Part shown: positions 38,008-47,690 of the stretch, in pieces
Numbering within the stretch: the stretch's first letter is position 1
Layout of the letters: each line of letters begins with the position of its first letter
Assembly (NCBI GenBank): GCA_002292285.1
Contig: DBBP01000032.1
Coordinates: forward strand, 1-64,000
Reading direction: 5' to 3'
Length of the DNA stretch: 64,000 nt
Source: Proteobacteria bacterium UBA981
Lineage (GTDB): Bacteria; Pseudomonadota; Gammaproteobacteria; Ga0077536
The notes under the pieces: generated by a model
The model's database searches: none
What the model was told of the DNA's origin: nothing
What the model saw: the letters and a program-made list of their open reading frames with translations, nothing else
Translations under genes and position numbers: made by a program

Positions 38008-38628
38008 ATGGCCAGCTCGATCGATTTTTACTGGGACATCGGAAGTACCAACGCTTATTTCGCATTGCACCTGCTCCGTCCCCTGGCCGAACGCTACAAG
38101 GCAACCGTGCGATTCCGGCCATTCAACCTGGGCTATGTATTCCGCCATCACAACTATCGCCTGATGGAAGAACCGCCGATTAAACTGAGCAATCGTCGTC
38201 GGGATCTTGCGCGTTGGGCGGCCCGCCACAATCTACCATTCCGTTTGCCGGACGAATTTCCAATCAAAACAAGCCGCGCCTTGCGGGGCTCGCTTGTCAT
38301 GCGTGAGCACGGATTGGAAGAGCAGTATCTCGATGCGTTATTCAGTGCCTATTGGGAGAACAATGACGCGACCATCGCCGACTACGCAGGCTTGCGTCGC
38401 ATCGTCTCGGCATTGGCTGTGGACCCCGAGGCTTTTGAGACAGCTTGCGACAGCGCGGAGGTTAGGAACGCATTAGTGGAATCCACCAACAACGGCCTGG
38501 CAATCGGAGTGTTCGGAGTGCCAACGTTTGTCATCGATGGTGAGATGTACTGGGGTAAAGATCGGTTCGAGTTCATCGAGGCGCATTTGGCCGGGGAGCC
38601 AGCGTTACCCCCTGAAGTTGGGGGATAG
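38008..38628 (+). CDS. 2-Hydroxychromene-2-carboxylate isomerase-like (DsbA/GST-kappa fold)
   Basis: A 206-residue protein of the DsbA-like 2-hydroxychromene-2-carboxylate isomerase family. SIDFYWDIGSTNAYFALHLL opens with the Ser/Thr that replaces the thioredoxin cysteine, and GVFGVPTFVIDGEMYWGKDRFEFIE is the family's cis-proline and C-terminal signature. Family members use glutathione to isomerise a chromene carboxylate in naphthalene-type catabolism, but many act in other glutathione pathways. Stands alone; the second member in the window is at 42 kb. Confidence 0.88.
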   Translation: MASSIDFYWDIGSTNAYFALHLLRPLAERYKATVRFRPFNLGYVFRHHNYRLMEEPPIKLSNRRRDLARWAARHNLPFRLPDEFPIKTSRALRGSLVMREHGLEEQYLDALFSAYWENNDATIADYAGLRRIVSALAVDPEAFETACDSAEVRNALVESTNNGLAIGVFGVPTFVIDGEMYWGKDRFEFIEAHLAGEPALPPEVGG

Positions 38629-38867
38629 TTGCGCGGCAAAGTTGAACAGTACGGCCCTTTAGACCCCGCACGGGGCAGGAGCTCGCCTGTACGGAGTAAC
38701 GCGTGGGGCGACGGCTTCGCTGGCTTAACCTGTGACCAGGTGAACGCCCCGCGGGGACGGGGCGAATCCGGTATGTGGTATCGTCACGAGGCCACAGTTC
38801 AGCGGCAAAGGCACTTCGCGCCTCAGCGCAGCTCGCGGGCCCCGCTCTGATAACTAACTCTCATTGC

Positions 38868-40478
38868 CTATGACAATTGAAAGCCTTCATAGCCGCTCTT
38901 TGCTACTTTCTCACAGCGCTCTCTAAACTCAATTGCGCCGCCCGCGTAGAACAGAAATTGTTTTTTCTTACCTGCGACGTTAGTTCCCATGAACCAATTT
39001 CCGGTCTTCGCTTTTGTGAAGATCATGCCTTCCGTGAGTGACTCTGCGTACTCAGTCCATTCTTGTTCCGATTGCTCATTGGTGCCGATTTTCTGGTAAC
39101 CATTCTGGTTCATATAATCGATGCACTCGCTGACCCAGTCTGCGACGACTTCAGCGCAACGCGTGAAGTTGCAGAAAACCGTGCCGTTAATGAGGAAGAA
39201 ATTGGGAAAACCACTAGTCTGAAAAGTCATATAAGTCTTAACGCCGTCGGCCCATGCTTCCTTAAGCGATTGGTCGTTTTCACCGCGAATATTCATTCTG
39301 GTTAGTTCGCCCGTGATGGCGTCAAAACCAGTCGCATAAATGATCACATCAAGATCATAAGAGTTGTCAGTTGTTTGCACGCCGGTCGCAGTGATTTTTT
39401 CGATCGGCGCTTCTTTCAGGTTAACTAATTGCACGTTATCCTGATTGTAGACCTCGTAATAATTCGTCTCTAACGGTATGCGTTTTGACCCGAACGGATG
39501 ATCAGTTGGGGTAAGCAGGTCCGCAATGGCCGGATCCTTGACGCGCTCTCTTATCTTGCCCCTGACGAACTTTGCATATTCCTCATTCGCTGCATCATCA
39601 GTCATGCTGTCCTGGAAATTACCAAACCACTTGTGGAATCCTGGCTTGGACCAAATCTCTTCATAAAAGGCCAGCCGCTCTTCCTCAGACACTTCAAAGG
39701 TATTGCGCGGATCGGCCTCTTGCATAAACGCAGCAAAGGTCCTTTTGCATCGTTCAAACGTTTCGGGATAGGTCTTCTTCAGATCTTCCTGTTCGCTATC
39801 CTCGATTTTTGAATTGCGAAGAGGGCAGGCGTAATTAGCCGTCCGTTGGAACACCGTTAGATGGCCCACCTCACCCGCGATTTCCGGTATCAGCTGTATC
39901 GCGGTCGCGCCCGTACCGATCACACCCACGCGCTTCCCTTTGAAATCTACTTTTTCATGCGGCCAGCGAGAAGTATGGAAGGACTCTCCCTTGAAATCGC
40001 TGATGCCTTCGATATCGGGCATGTGCGTCGCGGAAAGAATGCCTACTGCGGATATGAAGAACCGGCTGCACACTTTGTAACCGTCTTCGGTCTCGATTTC
40101 CCAGAGAACCTTCTCGGAATTGTAAACCGCAGATTTGACTCGGGAGTTCAGCCTGATGTGTTGCTTTAGCGAAAATTTATCTGCCATAAAGTTGAGATAG
40201 CGTTCATTCTCCGGTTGACCAGAATAGTGCTCAGACCAATTCCACTCCTCCAGAAGTTCGTCGGAAAAACTGTATTGGTAACTGATTGATTCAGAATCAA
40301 ATCGTGCACCGGGATAGCGATTCCAATACCACGTTCCGCCGACTCCGCCCCCGGCCTCCAGAATCTTTGCGTTCAGATTCAGATTGAGTAGGCGATAAAG
40401 CTGGTACAGACCGGTAACGCCAGCCCCTACTACAATCGCGTCCAATACCTCGGGACTTCCTTCCTGACTCTCTGACAA
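38868..40478 (-). CDS. Baeyer-Villiger flavin monooxygenase 2
   Basis: A 536-residue class B flavin monooxygenase. It carries AIVVGAGVTGLYQLYRL for FAD, GGTWYWNRYPGARFDSESIS, the fingerprint FKGESFHTSRWP, and GVIGTGATAIQLI for NADPH; the terminus FYAGGAIEFRERCEKVAKSGYEGF matches the first copy (25142-26767). Start codon TTG after GAGGGGAAG. The block INGTVFCNFTRCAEV lacks several residues usually present after the conserved Gly, as compared with the first copy (GPHNGATFCNIPRCIE). The gene is visibly more AT-rich than its neighbours, hinting at separate acquisition. Convergent neighbours on the left; divergent from a GST on the right. Confidence 0.92.
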   Translation of the reverse strand: MSESQEGSPEVLDAIVVGAGVTGLYQLYRLLNLNLNAKILEAGGGVGGTWYWNRYPGARFDSESISYQYSFSDELLEEWNWSEHYSGQPENERYLNFMADKFSLKQHIRLNSRVKSAVYNSEKVLWEIETEDGYKVCSRFFISAVGILSATHMPDIEGISDFKGESFHTSRWPHEKVDFKGKRVGVIGTGATAIQLIPEIAGEVGHLTVFQRTANYACPLRNSKIEDSEQEDLKKTYPETFERCKRTFAAFMQEADPRNTFEVSEEERLAFYEEIWSKPGFHKWFGNFQDSMTDDAANEEYAKFVRGKIRERVKDPAIADLLTPTDHPFGSKRIPLETNYYEVYNQDNVQLVNLKEAPIEKITATGVQTTDNSYDLDVIIYATGFDAITGELTRMNIRGENDQSLKEAWADGVKTYMTFQTSGFPNFFLINGTVFCNFTRCAEVVADWVSECIDYMNQNGYQKIGTNEQSEQEWTEYAESLTEGMIFTKAKTGNWFMGTNVAGKKKQFLFYAGGAIEFRERCEKVAKSGYEGFQLS

Positions 40479-40823
40479 TGTTCTTCCCCTCTCGAAAGCA
40501 ACTCTAAAAAACGTCTATTTCCCCGCGACAAGAAGATCTCGTCGGTCCGCTAACTATAGCATTTTGCTTTCCCACACTAACGCCCCGCGCACGTTTGAAT
40601 TTGTACCTTGAACTACGCGATCTACGCCACCTAGCGCGTCATATTCGTGGAATCGACTTTGAAGGATGACGGCTTCCCAAAACCGAGCTCGCCCCTGGCG
40701 TTTCGCGCTCACATCTCTGAATTTAGGGTTGCCTGCAGGTAACGCTTTGTCGAGCCTGCGATAACATCGCTCGGTTCATGTCAGGTTCCTGTTTTCTGAT
40801 TATCCAGACCGAGAGATAGCAAG
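40479..40823. other. Divergent promoter region
   Basis: About 345 bases between the leftward Baeyer-Villiger gene and the rightward GST. No gene or clear regulatory palindrome seen; it must contain both promoters. Confidence 0.4.
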
Positions 40824-41465
40824 ATGAAGCTCTACACCTACGAAGAATCCGGCAATAGCTACAAAGTTCGCCTGTTGATGTCTTTTCTCAATATCGACTG
40901 CGAAAAAATCGACGTCGATCTCATGCAGGCCGTTCAACACCAACCCGAATTTCTCGCCGTTAATCCCCGTGGCGAAGTTCCGGTGCTGGTTGATGACAAT
41001 CTCACGCTGCGAGATTCCGCCGCTATCCTCGTTTACCTGGCGAATAAACACGGCTGCGAACCATGGTGGTCGGAAGAGGCCGGCGAACAGGCCGCAATCA
41101 TGGAATGGATGGCATTCGCGGCGAGCTGGGTGCAGTACGGCGTCTTCACTGCGCGGGCAATCGTGTCGTTCGGGATCTCAGGCAACGGTATTCCCCACGA
41201 ATTCAACGAAGATATTGCGCCTTCAACGATTCGCGGGAAGCGATCGTTGGAAATTCTGGATGAGCACCTGACGTCCCGCGAGTGGCTTGCTTGCGGGCGG
41301 CCGACTATTGGAGACATTGCTGTATTTCCGTATGTGGCGCTCGCGCCGATGGGGAATTTTTCGCTCGACTCGTATCAGGCAATTGTCGGATGGCTTGAGC
41401 GCGTCAAATCTCTGCCGGGCTTTTTCCCGATTGCAGGCCTCGACGATGCTGACTACCGCAAATAA
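40824..41465 (+). CDS. Glutathione S-transferase
   Basis: A 213-residue canonical GST. The thioredoxin-like half begins MKLYTYEESGNSYKVRLLMS and has NPRGEVPVLVDD with the cis-proline and RDSAAILVYLANKHG; the helical half carries RPTIGDIAVFPYVAL, the conserved N-cap region. Lone gene divergent from a Baeyer-Villiger monooxygenase. Class and substrate are open. Confidence 0.9.
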   Translation: MKLYTYEESGNSYKVRLLMSFLNIDCEKIDVDLMQAVQHQPEFLAVNPRGEVPVLVDDNLTLRDSAAILVYLANKHGCEPWWSEEAGEQAAIMEWMAFAASWVQYGVFTARAIVSFGISGNGIPHEFNEDIAPSTIRGKRSLEILDEHLTSREWLACGRPTIGDIAVFPYVALAPMGNFSLDSYQAIVGWLERVKSLPGFFPIAGLDDADYRK

Positions 41466-42037
41466 TCTTTTGCCAACCTCAGTCGCCAGTTTTCGTTTTG
41501 GTGGTAGATGCGGCAAAAGAGAAATCGGAATTCCGAAGGAGGAGTAGCCGACAGTGTTATTCGCCGACGGGGTTTTGCGGGCGACGCCGGGTCGCTCGCA
41601 GAATAGTCCCGATAGGCGCGGCACTTGAGAAGTCGTCACTCGTCTATTCAGCGCTACTCGTATCAGGTCGCCGGTAGAGTTGGTGCTATGCCGAGGTCGG
41701 GCCCGAGCAGTAGCAGAGCGAAACCTTTGGGAATACATGGGTAGGCAGCGATGTGCGAAAGCGATAAGACGAGGCTTTCTGCGCGCCAGGATCTGACGAG
41801 GCAGTTTTAGGGCGCGGAATCGAGCAGAAGTTCGCTATCGCTCCGGGTCGAGAATGTTTCGCGATCGTGTTTCAGCATCCACGCGTGCGCCTCTCCCGGA
41901 TTGCCGAATCGCGCTGCGCCGTAACTGGCACCATACCGATGTATCCTCAGTAATCGGTATGGCGTCTCTCGATTCGCAATTACTCCGAAAATATAATTCC
42001 GCCGTCGCCCGAAACTAAAGGGAAAGGTGCCCCGTTA
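41466..42037. other. Intergenic region
   Basis: About 570 bases between the GST and the second isomerase-like gene, with no convincing frame. CTTTTGCC at about 41468 and GGCAAAAG at about 41511 are complementary and could form a weak stem downstream of the GST stop. Confidence 0.4.
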
Positions 42038-42829
42038 ATGGCCGGTCAAAATACCTCACACCCGAACCCAGCTGTCGCTTCTATCATGTCGGAGCAAGAC
42101 GATTGGTTAAGCGTTTTGCAGAGACCTGGTGAGATCTCACTGACGGTTTATCTTGACCTTAAGTCTCCGCATGGATATTTGGCACTCCGACCGACACTCG
42201 AGATCGCGCGAGATTTTCGAGTTACCGTTGATTTCCACGTTTATACGCTGAGCTACGAAGCCTTCGGTCTTACAACGCGGGTCGATACTGACATGCGTCG
42301 GCGGCCACCGTCCCAGGCTGCCGACCGCAAGGCTCGCATGTACTACACAACGGCTCGTGAATACGCGGTTTTGCAGTCCTTACCTTTGCGCAGCCCGTAC
42401 CGGCTTCTGGATTCAGCACTCGCCCATCGGGCATTTTATTTCGCCAAGAAGCAGAATCTGGAAGTTCCGTTCGCCATGTGGGTTTATCTCCAGGGCTGGA
42501 GTACCGGATGGCGTGAGTTTGAGCTCGAGTCCTCGGACATTCTCTGCCGCGCGTGTGCGGAAGTTGGTGTCGATACGTCGTCGTTTGATGACTACGTTGC
42601 GGATGACGGTCCGGGGCTGGTGGCCGTTCAAGCATCGATGAGCGCGGCCGAGGAATCCGGTTTCGTTGGCATCCCCCATTACGTACTTAAGGACCCGGTA
42701 ACTGAGCGCACTACGGGTTTGTTCGGGCGGGAACACCTTGCGCTTATTCGTTCGAAGTTTTTGAAGGCAGGTTTGGCACGACATTCGGACGTTAGAGCCG
42801 AGTTTTCCCATGCCTGGACGCGCGCCTGA
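42038..42829 (+). CDS. DsbA-family/2-hydroxychromene-2-carboxylate isomerase-like protein 2
   Basis: Up to 263 residues; the ATG at 42089 (MSEQDDWLSV) is an alternative start. The family start is LTVYLDLKSPHGYLALRPTLE, where SPHGYLA replaces the catalytic motif region, and the later EESGFVGIPHYVLKDP corresponds to the cis-proline loop. Unlike the 38 kb copy the protein has an N-terminal extension and a GLFGREHLALIRSK end. Reaction unknown; likely glutathione-related. Stands alone. Confidence 0.8.
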   Translation: MAGQNTSHPNPAVASIMSEQDDWLSVLQRPGEISLTVYLDLKSPHGYLALRPTLEIARDFRVTVDFHVYTLSYEAFGLTTRVDTDMRRRPPSQAADRKARMYYTTAREYAVLQSLPLRSPYRLLDSALAHRAFYFAKKQNLEVPFAMWVYLQGWSTGWREFELESSDILCRACAEVGVDTSSFDDYVADDGPGLVAVQASMSAAEESGFVGIPHYVLKDPVTERTTGLFGREHLALIRSKFLKAGLARHSDVRAEFSHAWTRA

Positions 42830-43064
42830 GTCACGCAATCTGTAAGAAGGTGGCCTTCAACCTCCGCCTTCAAGCGGTAGCTTTGATCTGATCAGACAAA
42901 CATACGCCGCGGCACCGATTCCGGTCGCCTTTTAGTGAGCGGACGTTTGATCCTGTTACACCTTTCGATTTGTACGGCCAACGACGGACTTACACGCTCA
43001 GACGAACAGCGAGACCCTCACGGTCTAGAGGTACGATTTCCAGGCATCCAAGTCTGTCCGGCCG

Positions 43065-43799
43065 TTATAGCGACATTCCTCCCGAGGCTTCGATGACTTG
43101 GCCCGTGACCCATCCCGCGTCCTCGCTCGCGACGTAGAACACTGCTTTCGCGATATCGCTCGGGATGCCAACTCTCTGAAGCGGTGTCATCTGCTCAAAC
43201 GCCCCCTCACCGAACGCATCGATTGCAACACCACCCATATCCGTTCTGGTCGCCCCTGGAGAAACAGCGTTGACACGGATCCCTAGAGGTCCCAACTCAA
43301 TCGCGCATATCGTTGTGAGGTGATGTAGTGCAGCTTTGGTAGAGCCGTAAGCCCCCGTTCCCGGTATATGCGCACGCCCTGTCACTGAAGAAATATTGAC
43401 GATTGAGCCTTTCGATTCTGCCAATAGCGGGACTGCGTCACGCATCAAGCCCGCCGGCGCAACCAAATTCGTAGCCCAGCAATCTTCGAAATCCTCGTCA
43501 GTGGAATCAACCAGATTCCCCATCCTAAGAAGACCCGCGTTATTCACCAGTGTATCGAGCCTTCCCATACGTTCCTTGGCCAGCGGCACGATACGGTTTC
43601 TCTGAGTGCTATCTGTAATGTCCGCAACGAGATGAAAGACATTTTCCGGGTACTTCTCGCAAACCTCTTTCAGCGGCGCTTCCCGTCGGCCCGTTATAAG
43701 TACGAGCATCCCTGCGGCGGCGAACGTTTCCGTGATCGCCCGGCCAATACCAGTACCGCCACCCGTGACGATAATTCCTTTTTGTTCTTTCGCGGACAT
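43065..43799 (-). CDS. SDR-family oxidoreductase
   Basis: A 244-residue classical short-chain dehydrogenase: cofactor motif VTGGGTGIGRAI, LVNNAGLL, catalytic NISSVTG and YGSTKAALHH, and a C-terminal GWVTGQVIEASGGMSL, close to FabG-like dehydrogenases. It acts on a hydroxyl or keto group with NAD(P); substrate unknown. Stands alone and leftward. Confidence 0.92.
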   Translation of the reverse strand: MSAKEQKGIIVTGGGTGIGRAITETFAAAGMLVLITGRREAPLKEVCEKYPENVFHLVADITDSTQRNRIVPLAKERMGRLDTLVNNAGLLRMGNLVDSTDEDFEDCWATNLVAPAGLMRDAVPLLAESKGSIVNISSVTGRAHIPGTGAYGSTKAALHHLTTICAIELGPLGIRVNAVSPGATRTDMGGVAIDAFGEGAFEQMTPLQRVGIPSDIAKAVFYVASEDAGWVTGQVIEASGGMSL

Positions 43800-44048
43800 C
43801 TGTATTTCTCTTATTCCAGGAGCGGGGCATGATATGCCACTGCTCTAGGATTAGTTGAAGGTAACTCGAACGACTGTAGGGGGCGCTCTTTGGTGTATCG
43901 CAGCGAGTGGCGAGCCGACGCTTCACGACCGGTCAACGGACGGCTACATTCACTCGCTATTCGTAAGTAACCGGCCAAGAGCGGAAGTACATGCCGCTGA
44001 TGCTCTCGGATATGCTACGTGTTGGATTGACTAGCTGGGAATTGAAAG

Positions 44049-44579
44049 ATGAATTGGGAAGCCCTTGGGGCGGTGAGCGAAATTGTGGGCGCGGCGGGCG
44101 TCATGATCACGCTGCTCTATCTCGCTCTTCAAATTCGGCATGCATCTAGGTTATCCGAGGCCCAGTCGCATACGACTAGCGTCAACGATCTTCTTCCTTT
44201 TCTTCAGTGGCAAATTCAAGACAAAGATTTTGCGAGAATTTATAGAGACGGGCTACTGGATTTTGAGTCACTGTCTCCGGAAGACCGAATGCAATTCAGC
44301 CAGGCGTTCTATTACTTGATGTATGCCTTTAAAGACATATGTGAAGCCAATAGTCGCGGACTTATGGATCAACCAACGTATGAGGCTTGGTACGAATATA
44401 TAGGCCGAATGTTAAAAATGCCCGGTGGCCAAATATGGTGGTCCGAAGCGCAAGCAGATTGGCCCGTCATCCGCGAGCGTGTAGATAACGCCATTTTAAA
44501 TGCGCGCCCTATCTCTGAGTTAATGCCCATCATTTGGGCGTCCGAAAATGCGCTTATTGATCAGACAGGAAGCGAATAA
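44049..44579 (+). CDS. Small one-helix membrane protein, paralogue of the 2773 gene
   Basis: A 176-residue protein of unknown function. MNWEALGAVSEIVGAAGVMI is a membrane helix followed by LLYLALQIRHASRLSEAQ; the soluble part has FQWQIQDKDF-like and IWWSEAQADWP segments. The N-terminal 35 residues match the protein at 2773-3252 position by position, and both share the Trp-rich region, so they form a small family. The upstream AATTGAAAG is a modest ribosome binding site. Not flanked by the miniature element here. Confidence 0.75.
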   Translation: MNWEALGAVSEIVGAAGVMITLLYLALQIRHASRLSEAQSHTTSVNDLLPFLQWQIQDKDFARIYRDGLLDFESLSPEDRMQFSQAFYYLMYAFKDICEANSRGLMDQPTYEAWYEYIGRMLKMPGGQIWWSEAQADWPVIRERVDNAILNARPISELMPIIWASENALIDQTGSE

Positions 44580-44935
44580 AGATACACAACCCGATGACCT
44601 GAGCGAACTCCTTGGTGGTTAGCTTTGGAGACTGTCGGGAATACGGCCCTAGCCAAAAAAGGTCTGCTTGCCGGTCAATAGCGGACGTCAGCTAGAGGGA
44701 TCGAGATCGACACTATCGGCCAGGAACGGCCAAAACAACCTCCGGACTCTCTAGGTTTTTGCAATAAAGCCATTGTTGGTTCCCACGTGAGCATTCTCGA
44801 CCCGAGCCAACAATACGTTACAAAACTACGGTGGGGACCGACGGGCCGAGTAATTATTCGCATGAGTGGTTGATAAACTGAATCTCATCTATATACTAGT
44901 AGGTAGTTAAATGAAGAGGCAGGCAGTACAGCGTT
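44580..44935. other. Intergenic region and TetR promoter
   Basis: About 355 bases. The end nearest the TetR gene contains an AT-rich stretch with the palindrome TACTAGTA at 44894-44901, a possible operator site. Nothing else was seen. Confidence 0.35.
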
Positions 44936-45469
44936 ATGTCAGATACAAGAACCAAAATACTGGATGTTGCTGAGAAGTTAACCCAAACCAACGGTTTCAA
45001 TGGTTTCAGCTACATTGATTTAGCTAACGAAATAGGGATTAAGACCTCCAGCATTCACTACCATTTCAAGCGTAAAGACGATTTAGCGGCGGCACTCGTC
45101 GAACGCGTACATGAGCAACATGCGGAGGGCTTCCGTGCTATGGAGGTCAGTAATGAGTCAATTGATGCGCGTTTGCGGGCGGTGATTGCGTATTTCCAGG
45201 ACTATATTGCGAATCAGAGGTACTGCTTGTGCGGCATGATCGCAGTCGAACTTCAGTCTGTCAGCACTCGTGTTGCAAAGCTCGTGCAAGCCTATTTCAG
45301 AGATTTCCAGGCTTGGTTGAAACGCCAGTTCGAACTCGCTGGTAAGGAGGATTCCGAGCGCTTAGCCATCGGATTTCTAAGTGCTTTGGAAGGATCTCTT
45401 CTCCTCGGGCGTCTCAATGGCGATCCCGGCATAATTTCCAATGCACTCGCGGGCTATGTTTCGACGTAG
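44936..45469 (+). CDS. TetR-family transcriptional regulator
   Basis: A 177-residue repressor. The N-terminal helix-turn-helix is complete: TRTKILDVAEKLTQTNGFN, FSYIDLANEIGIKTSSIHYHFKRKDDLAAAL. The C-terminal ligand domain is unremarkable. It heads a plus-strand run of NTF2-like, SDR, GST and broken transporter genes (44.9-48.1 kb) and probably represses it. Confidence 0.93.
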   Translation: MSDTRTKILDVAEKLTQTNGFNGFSYIDLANEIGIKTSSIHYHFKRKDDLAAALVERVHEQHAEGFRAMEVSNESIDARLRAVIAYFQDYIANQRYCLCGMIAVELQSVSTRVAKLVQAYFRDFQAWLKRQFELAGKEDSERLAIGFLSALEGSLLLGRLNGDPGIISNALAGYVST

Positions 45470-45519
45470 CCTTTTTTTTGATGCCATTAACTATAGATAT
45501 ATAGATAGATGGTCTTCTT

Positions 45520-46020
45520 ATGAAGCATCCAAAGTTACTTTTTTCTTTGGCGGTGGTGTTAACCATCGTGACCCAAAGCATCAGCGCAACTCCCAAACCC
45601 TCAACAGAAAGGAAACAAATCATGTCAACCATTGAAACCAAAGCCGACGAACAGCAAAGCTTTGAAGAATACGAAGCGGTCGCAAAAGCACTGCAACCTT
45701 ATATTGAGGCCGCACGCACTGGCGACGGGAAAGTAAGCCGCTCAGCCTTCATGGACCATGCCCACATTGTGGGCTCAATAAACGGAGAGTATTACAAACC
45801 GGACGCCGACGCATTTGCCGAAATCGTCTCGCAGAGTGGTCCGTCACCAGACGTCAAGCATCTAATCGTTTGGATTGATGTTTCAGGCCCTGCCGCTGCC
45901 GCGAAAGTCGAATTCATCAATTGGGGTGGCTTTCGCTACACAGACTTCTTTGTGCTCTACCGTAAAGACGGTGAGTGGAAGATCAGTGGCAAAGTCTACA
46001 ACTCTCACTCAAACAATTAG
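45520..46020 (+). CDS. NTF2-like (lumazine-binding) protein
   Basis: Up to 166 residues. Two starts are possible: 45520 gives a signal peptide (LLFSLAVVLTIVTQSISA) and an exported protein, while 45622 (MSTIETK) follows AGAAAGGAAACAAATC, a much stronger ribosome binding site, and gives a cytoplasmic 132-residue protein. The fold is the NTF2/SnoaL cone, seen in VAKALQPYIEAARTGD, the HIVGSINGEYYKPDADAF segment and FFVLYRKDGEWKISGKVYN. It resembles the putative lumazine-binding group. Second gene of the TetR-led cluster. Confidence 0.78.
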   Translation: MKHPKLLFSLAVVLTIVTQSISATPKPSTERKQIMSTIETKADEQQSFEEYEAVAKALQPYIEAARTGDGKVSRSAFMDHAHIVGSINGEYYKPDADAFAEIVSQSGPSPDVKHLIVWIDVSGPAAAAKVEFINWGGFRYTDFFVLYRKDGEWKISGKVYNSHSNN

Positions 46021-46148
46021 CAACTCCTAGTTACGCACAATCGGCAATCGTCGTGAGCCAAGCGCTTAGCAGCACCATCCAAATCGGTGTTGATAGCTCC
46101 GTGTCTAAATATGCGTTCGATATCAAAACGATCAAATAAGGAAACCTC

Positions 46149-46886
46149 ATGTCCACAAATCAACCAATTTGCACCATTGTTGGGGCTGGCGAAGGCCTTG
46201 GCCGTTCGCTTGCGAAGAAATTCGCCAGCGAGGGCTTCGACATCGCCCTCATCTCTCGTTCAGAGAGCACAGCCGAACCTATCCTCGAGATGATTCAGCA
46301 AGAAAACACCAAGGTCACTGCGCGTTTTATTGCCGCCGACGTTACCGAGACAAAATCTCTGGAATCAGCGTTCAGCAAAATTCAAACAGATTGGGGTGAG
46401 GTATCAACCTTGCTGTATACCGCGCGCGGAGAATTCATCGCCTATGAGCCGCTGGATCTTCCGTACGAGGTGCTGGAGAAGATATTTCAAATCGAGGTTA
46501 TGGGGCCCTTTGTGGCTGCCAAAGCGGTACTACCGAGCATGATTGAGCGCCAACAAGGGCACATTTTCTTTTCAAGTGCCACCGCTGCCTTTCGCGGTTC
46601 TGCCAAGTACCCTCACTATGCCGTGGGCAAATTTGGTATGCGCGCGCTGTCCCAAAGTCTGGCTAAAGCTTACGCCAAGGACGGAATTCATGTTGCGCAC
46701 ATGCGGCTCGATCTCGACCTCGACGTGCCGCTAATGCGAGACATCTACGCCAACTCTGACCATGAACCGAATCTGGTTGATCCGGACGATGTGGCTCAGG
46801 CCTTTTGGCTTACTCATCAACAACCCAAAACAGCTTGGAGTAACGAGGTCGAACTTCGCCCCTTCACCGAGGCTTGGACGTACTAG
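46149..46886 (+). CDS. SDR-family oxidoreductase
   Basis: A 245-residue SDR with an atypical cofactor motif VGAGEGLGRSLAKKFASEG (GAGEGLG rather than TGxxxGIG), the HIFFSSATAAF catalytic strand and YAVGKFGMRAL as Y-x-x-x-K. AAGGAAACCTC precedes the ATG. It lies between the NTF2-like protein and a GST in the same direction, with no clear promoter in between, so it is likely co-transcribed. Confidence 0.88.
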   Translation: MSTNQPICTIVGAGEGLGRSLAKKFASEGFDIALISRSESTAEPILEMIQQENTKVTARFIAADVTETKSLESAFSKIQTDWGEVSTLLYTARGEFIAYEPLDLPYEVLEKIFQIEVMGPFVAAKAVLPSMIERQQGHIFFSSATAAFRGSAKYPHYAVGKFGMRALSQSLAKAYAKDGIHVAHMRLDLDLDVPLMRDIYANSDHEPNLVDPDDVAQAFWLTHQQPKTAWSNEVELRPFTEAWTY

Positions 46887-46927
46887 CCGCGCCAACCCAG
46901 CTAAGCGAACGTAAAGGAAGAACTACC

Positions 46928-47566
46928 ATGATTGATTTATATACCTGGCCAACACCCAATGGATTCAAAGTCTCTGTAGCGCTCGAAGAAATGGCTTTGC
47001 CCTACACCGTAAAACCCATAGACATTGATACTGGTGAGCAAAAGCAACCGGCGTATCTTTCCATTAACCCAAATGGCCGAGTTCCAGCAATTGTCGACCG
47101 ACACAACGATGATTTTGCAGTCTTCGAATCCGGGGCTATCTTAGTTTACTTGGCTGAGAAGAGCCGTAAACTCCTACCGACTGACATTAAGGGCCGCTCG
47201 CAGGTCCTTCAGTGGCTGATGTTCCAAATGGGTGGCCTCGGTCCCATGCAGGGTCAAGCGGTCACGTTCCTAAAGTACTTTCCCGAGCGAGTGCAGCCAG
47301 CGATTGACCGATACCAACAAGAAACCCTCCGGTTGTATGGTGTATTGGACCGGCACCTTGCAGCCAACGAGTTTTTGGCCGGTGAGTTTTCTATTGCTGA
47401 TATTGCGAACTGGTGTTGGGTACGTATCTACCCAAATGCAGAGATAGAAATCAGTAATTTTCCGAATGTGAGTCGTTGGAATGATCAAATCCAGGCGCGT
47501 CCGGCTTCGGCAAAAGGCGTCACAGTGCCTAGCAAGATGGAACTCTCAGAAAAGCGCTTTGACTAG
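46928..47566 (+). CDS. Glutathione S-transferase
   Basis: A 212-residue GST. The ATG at 46928 (MIDLYTWPTPNGFKVSVALE) follows GTAAAGGAAG and is preferred over an in-frame ATG at 46874. The family marks are NPNGRVPAIVDR, ESGAILVYLAEKS, and FSIADIANWCWVRI. The last motif recurs in the GST fragment at the right window end, so the two are related. Part of the TetR cluster. Confidence 0.9.
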   Translation: MIDLYTWPTPNGFKVSVALEEMALPYTVKPIDIDTGEQKQPAYLSINPNGRVPAIVDRHNDDFAVFESGAILVYLAEKSRKLLPTDIKGRSQVLQWLMFQMGGLGPMQGQAVTFLKYFPERVQPAIDRYQQETLRLYGVLDRHLAANEFLAGEFSIADIANWCWVRIYPNAEIEISNFPNVSRWNDQIQARPASAKGVTVPSKMELSEKRFD

Positions 47567-47690
47567 AGCATGTTGAGAATTCCCGCTCGCGCAACAGTAT
47601 CAAATTGTCAACACAATCAGTAACTTCTAACGAAACAACCGCGAATTTTTTGCGCGAATGCGCGAGATAGAGCGGCAAGGGTTATTAAGT

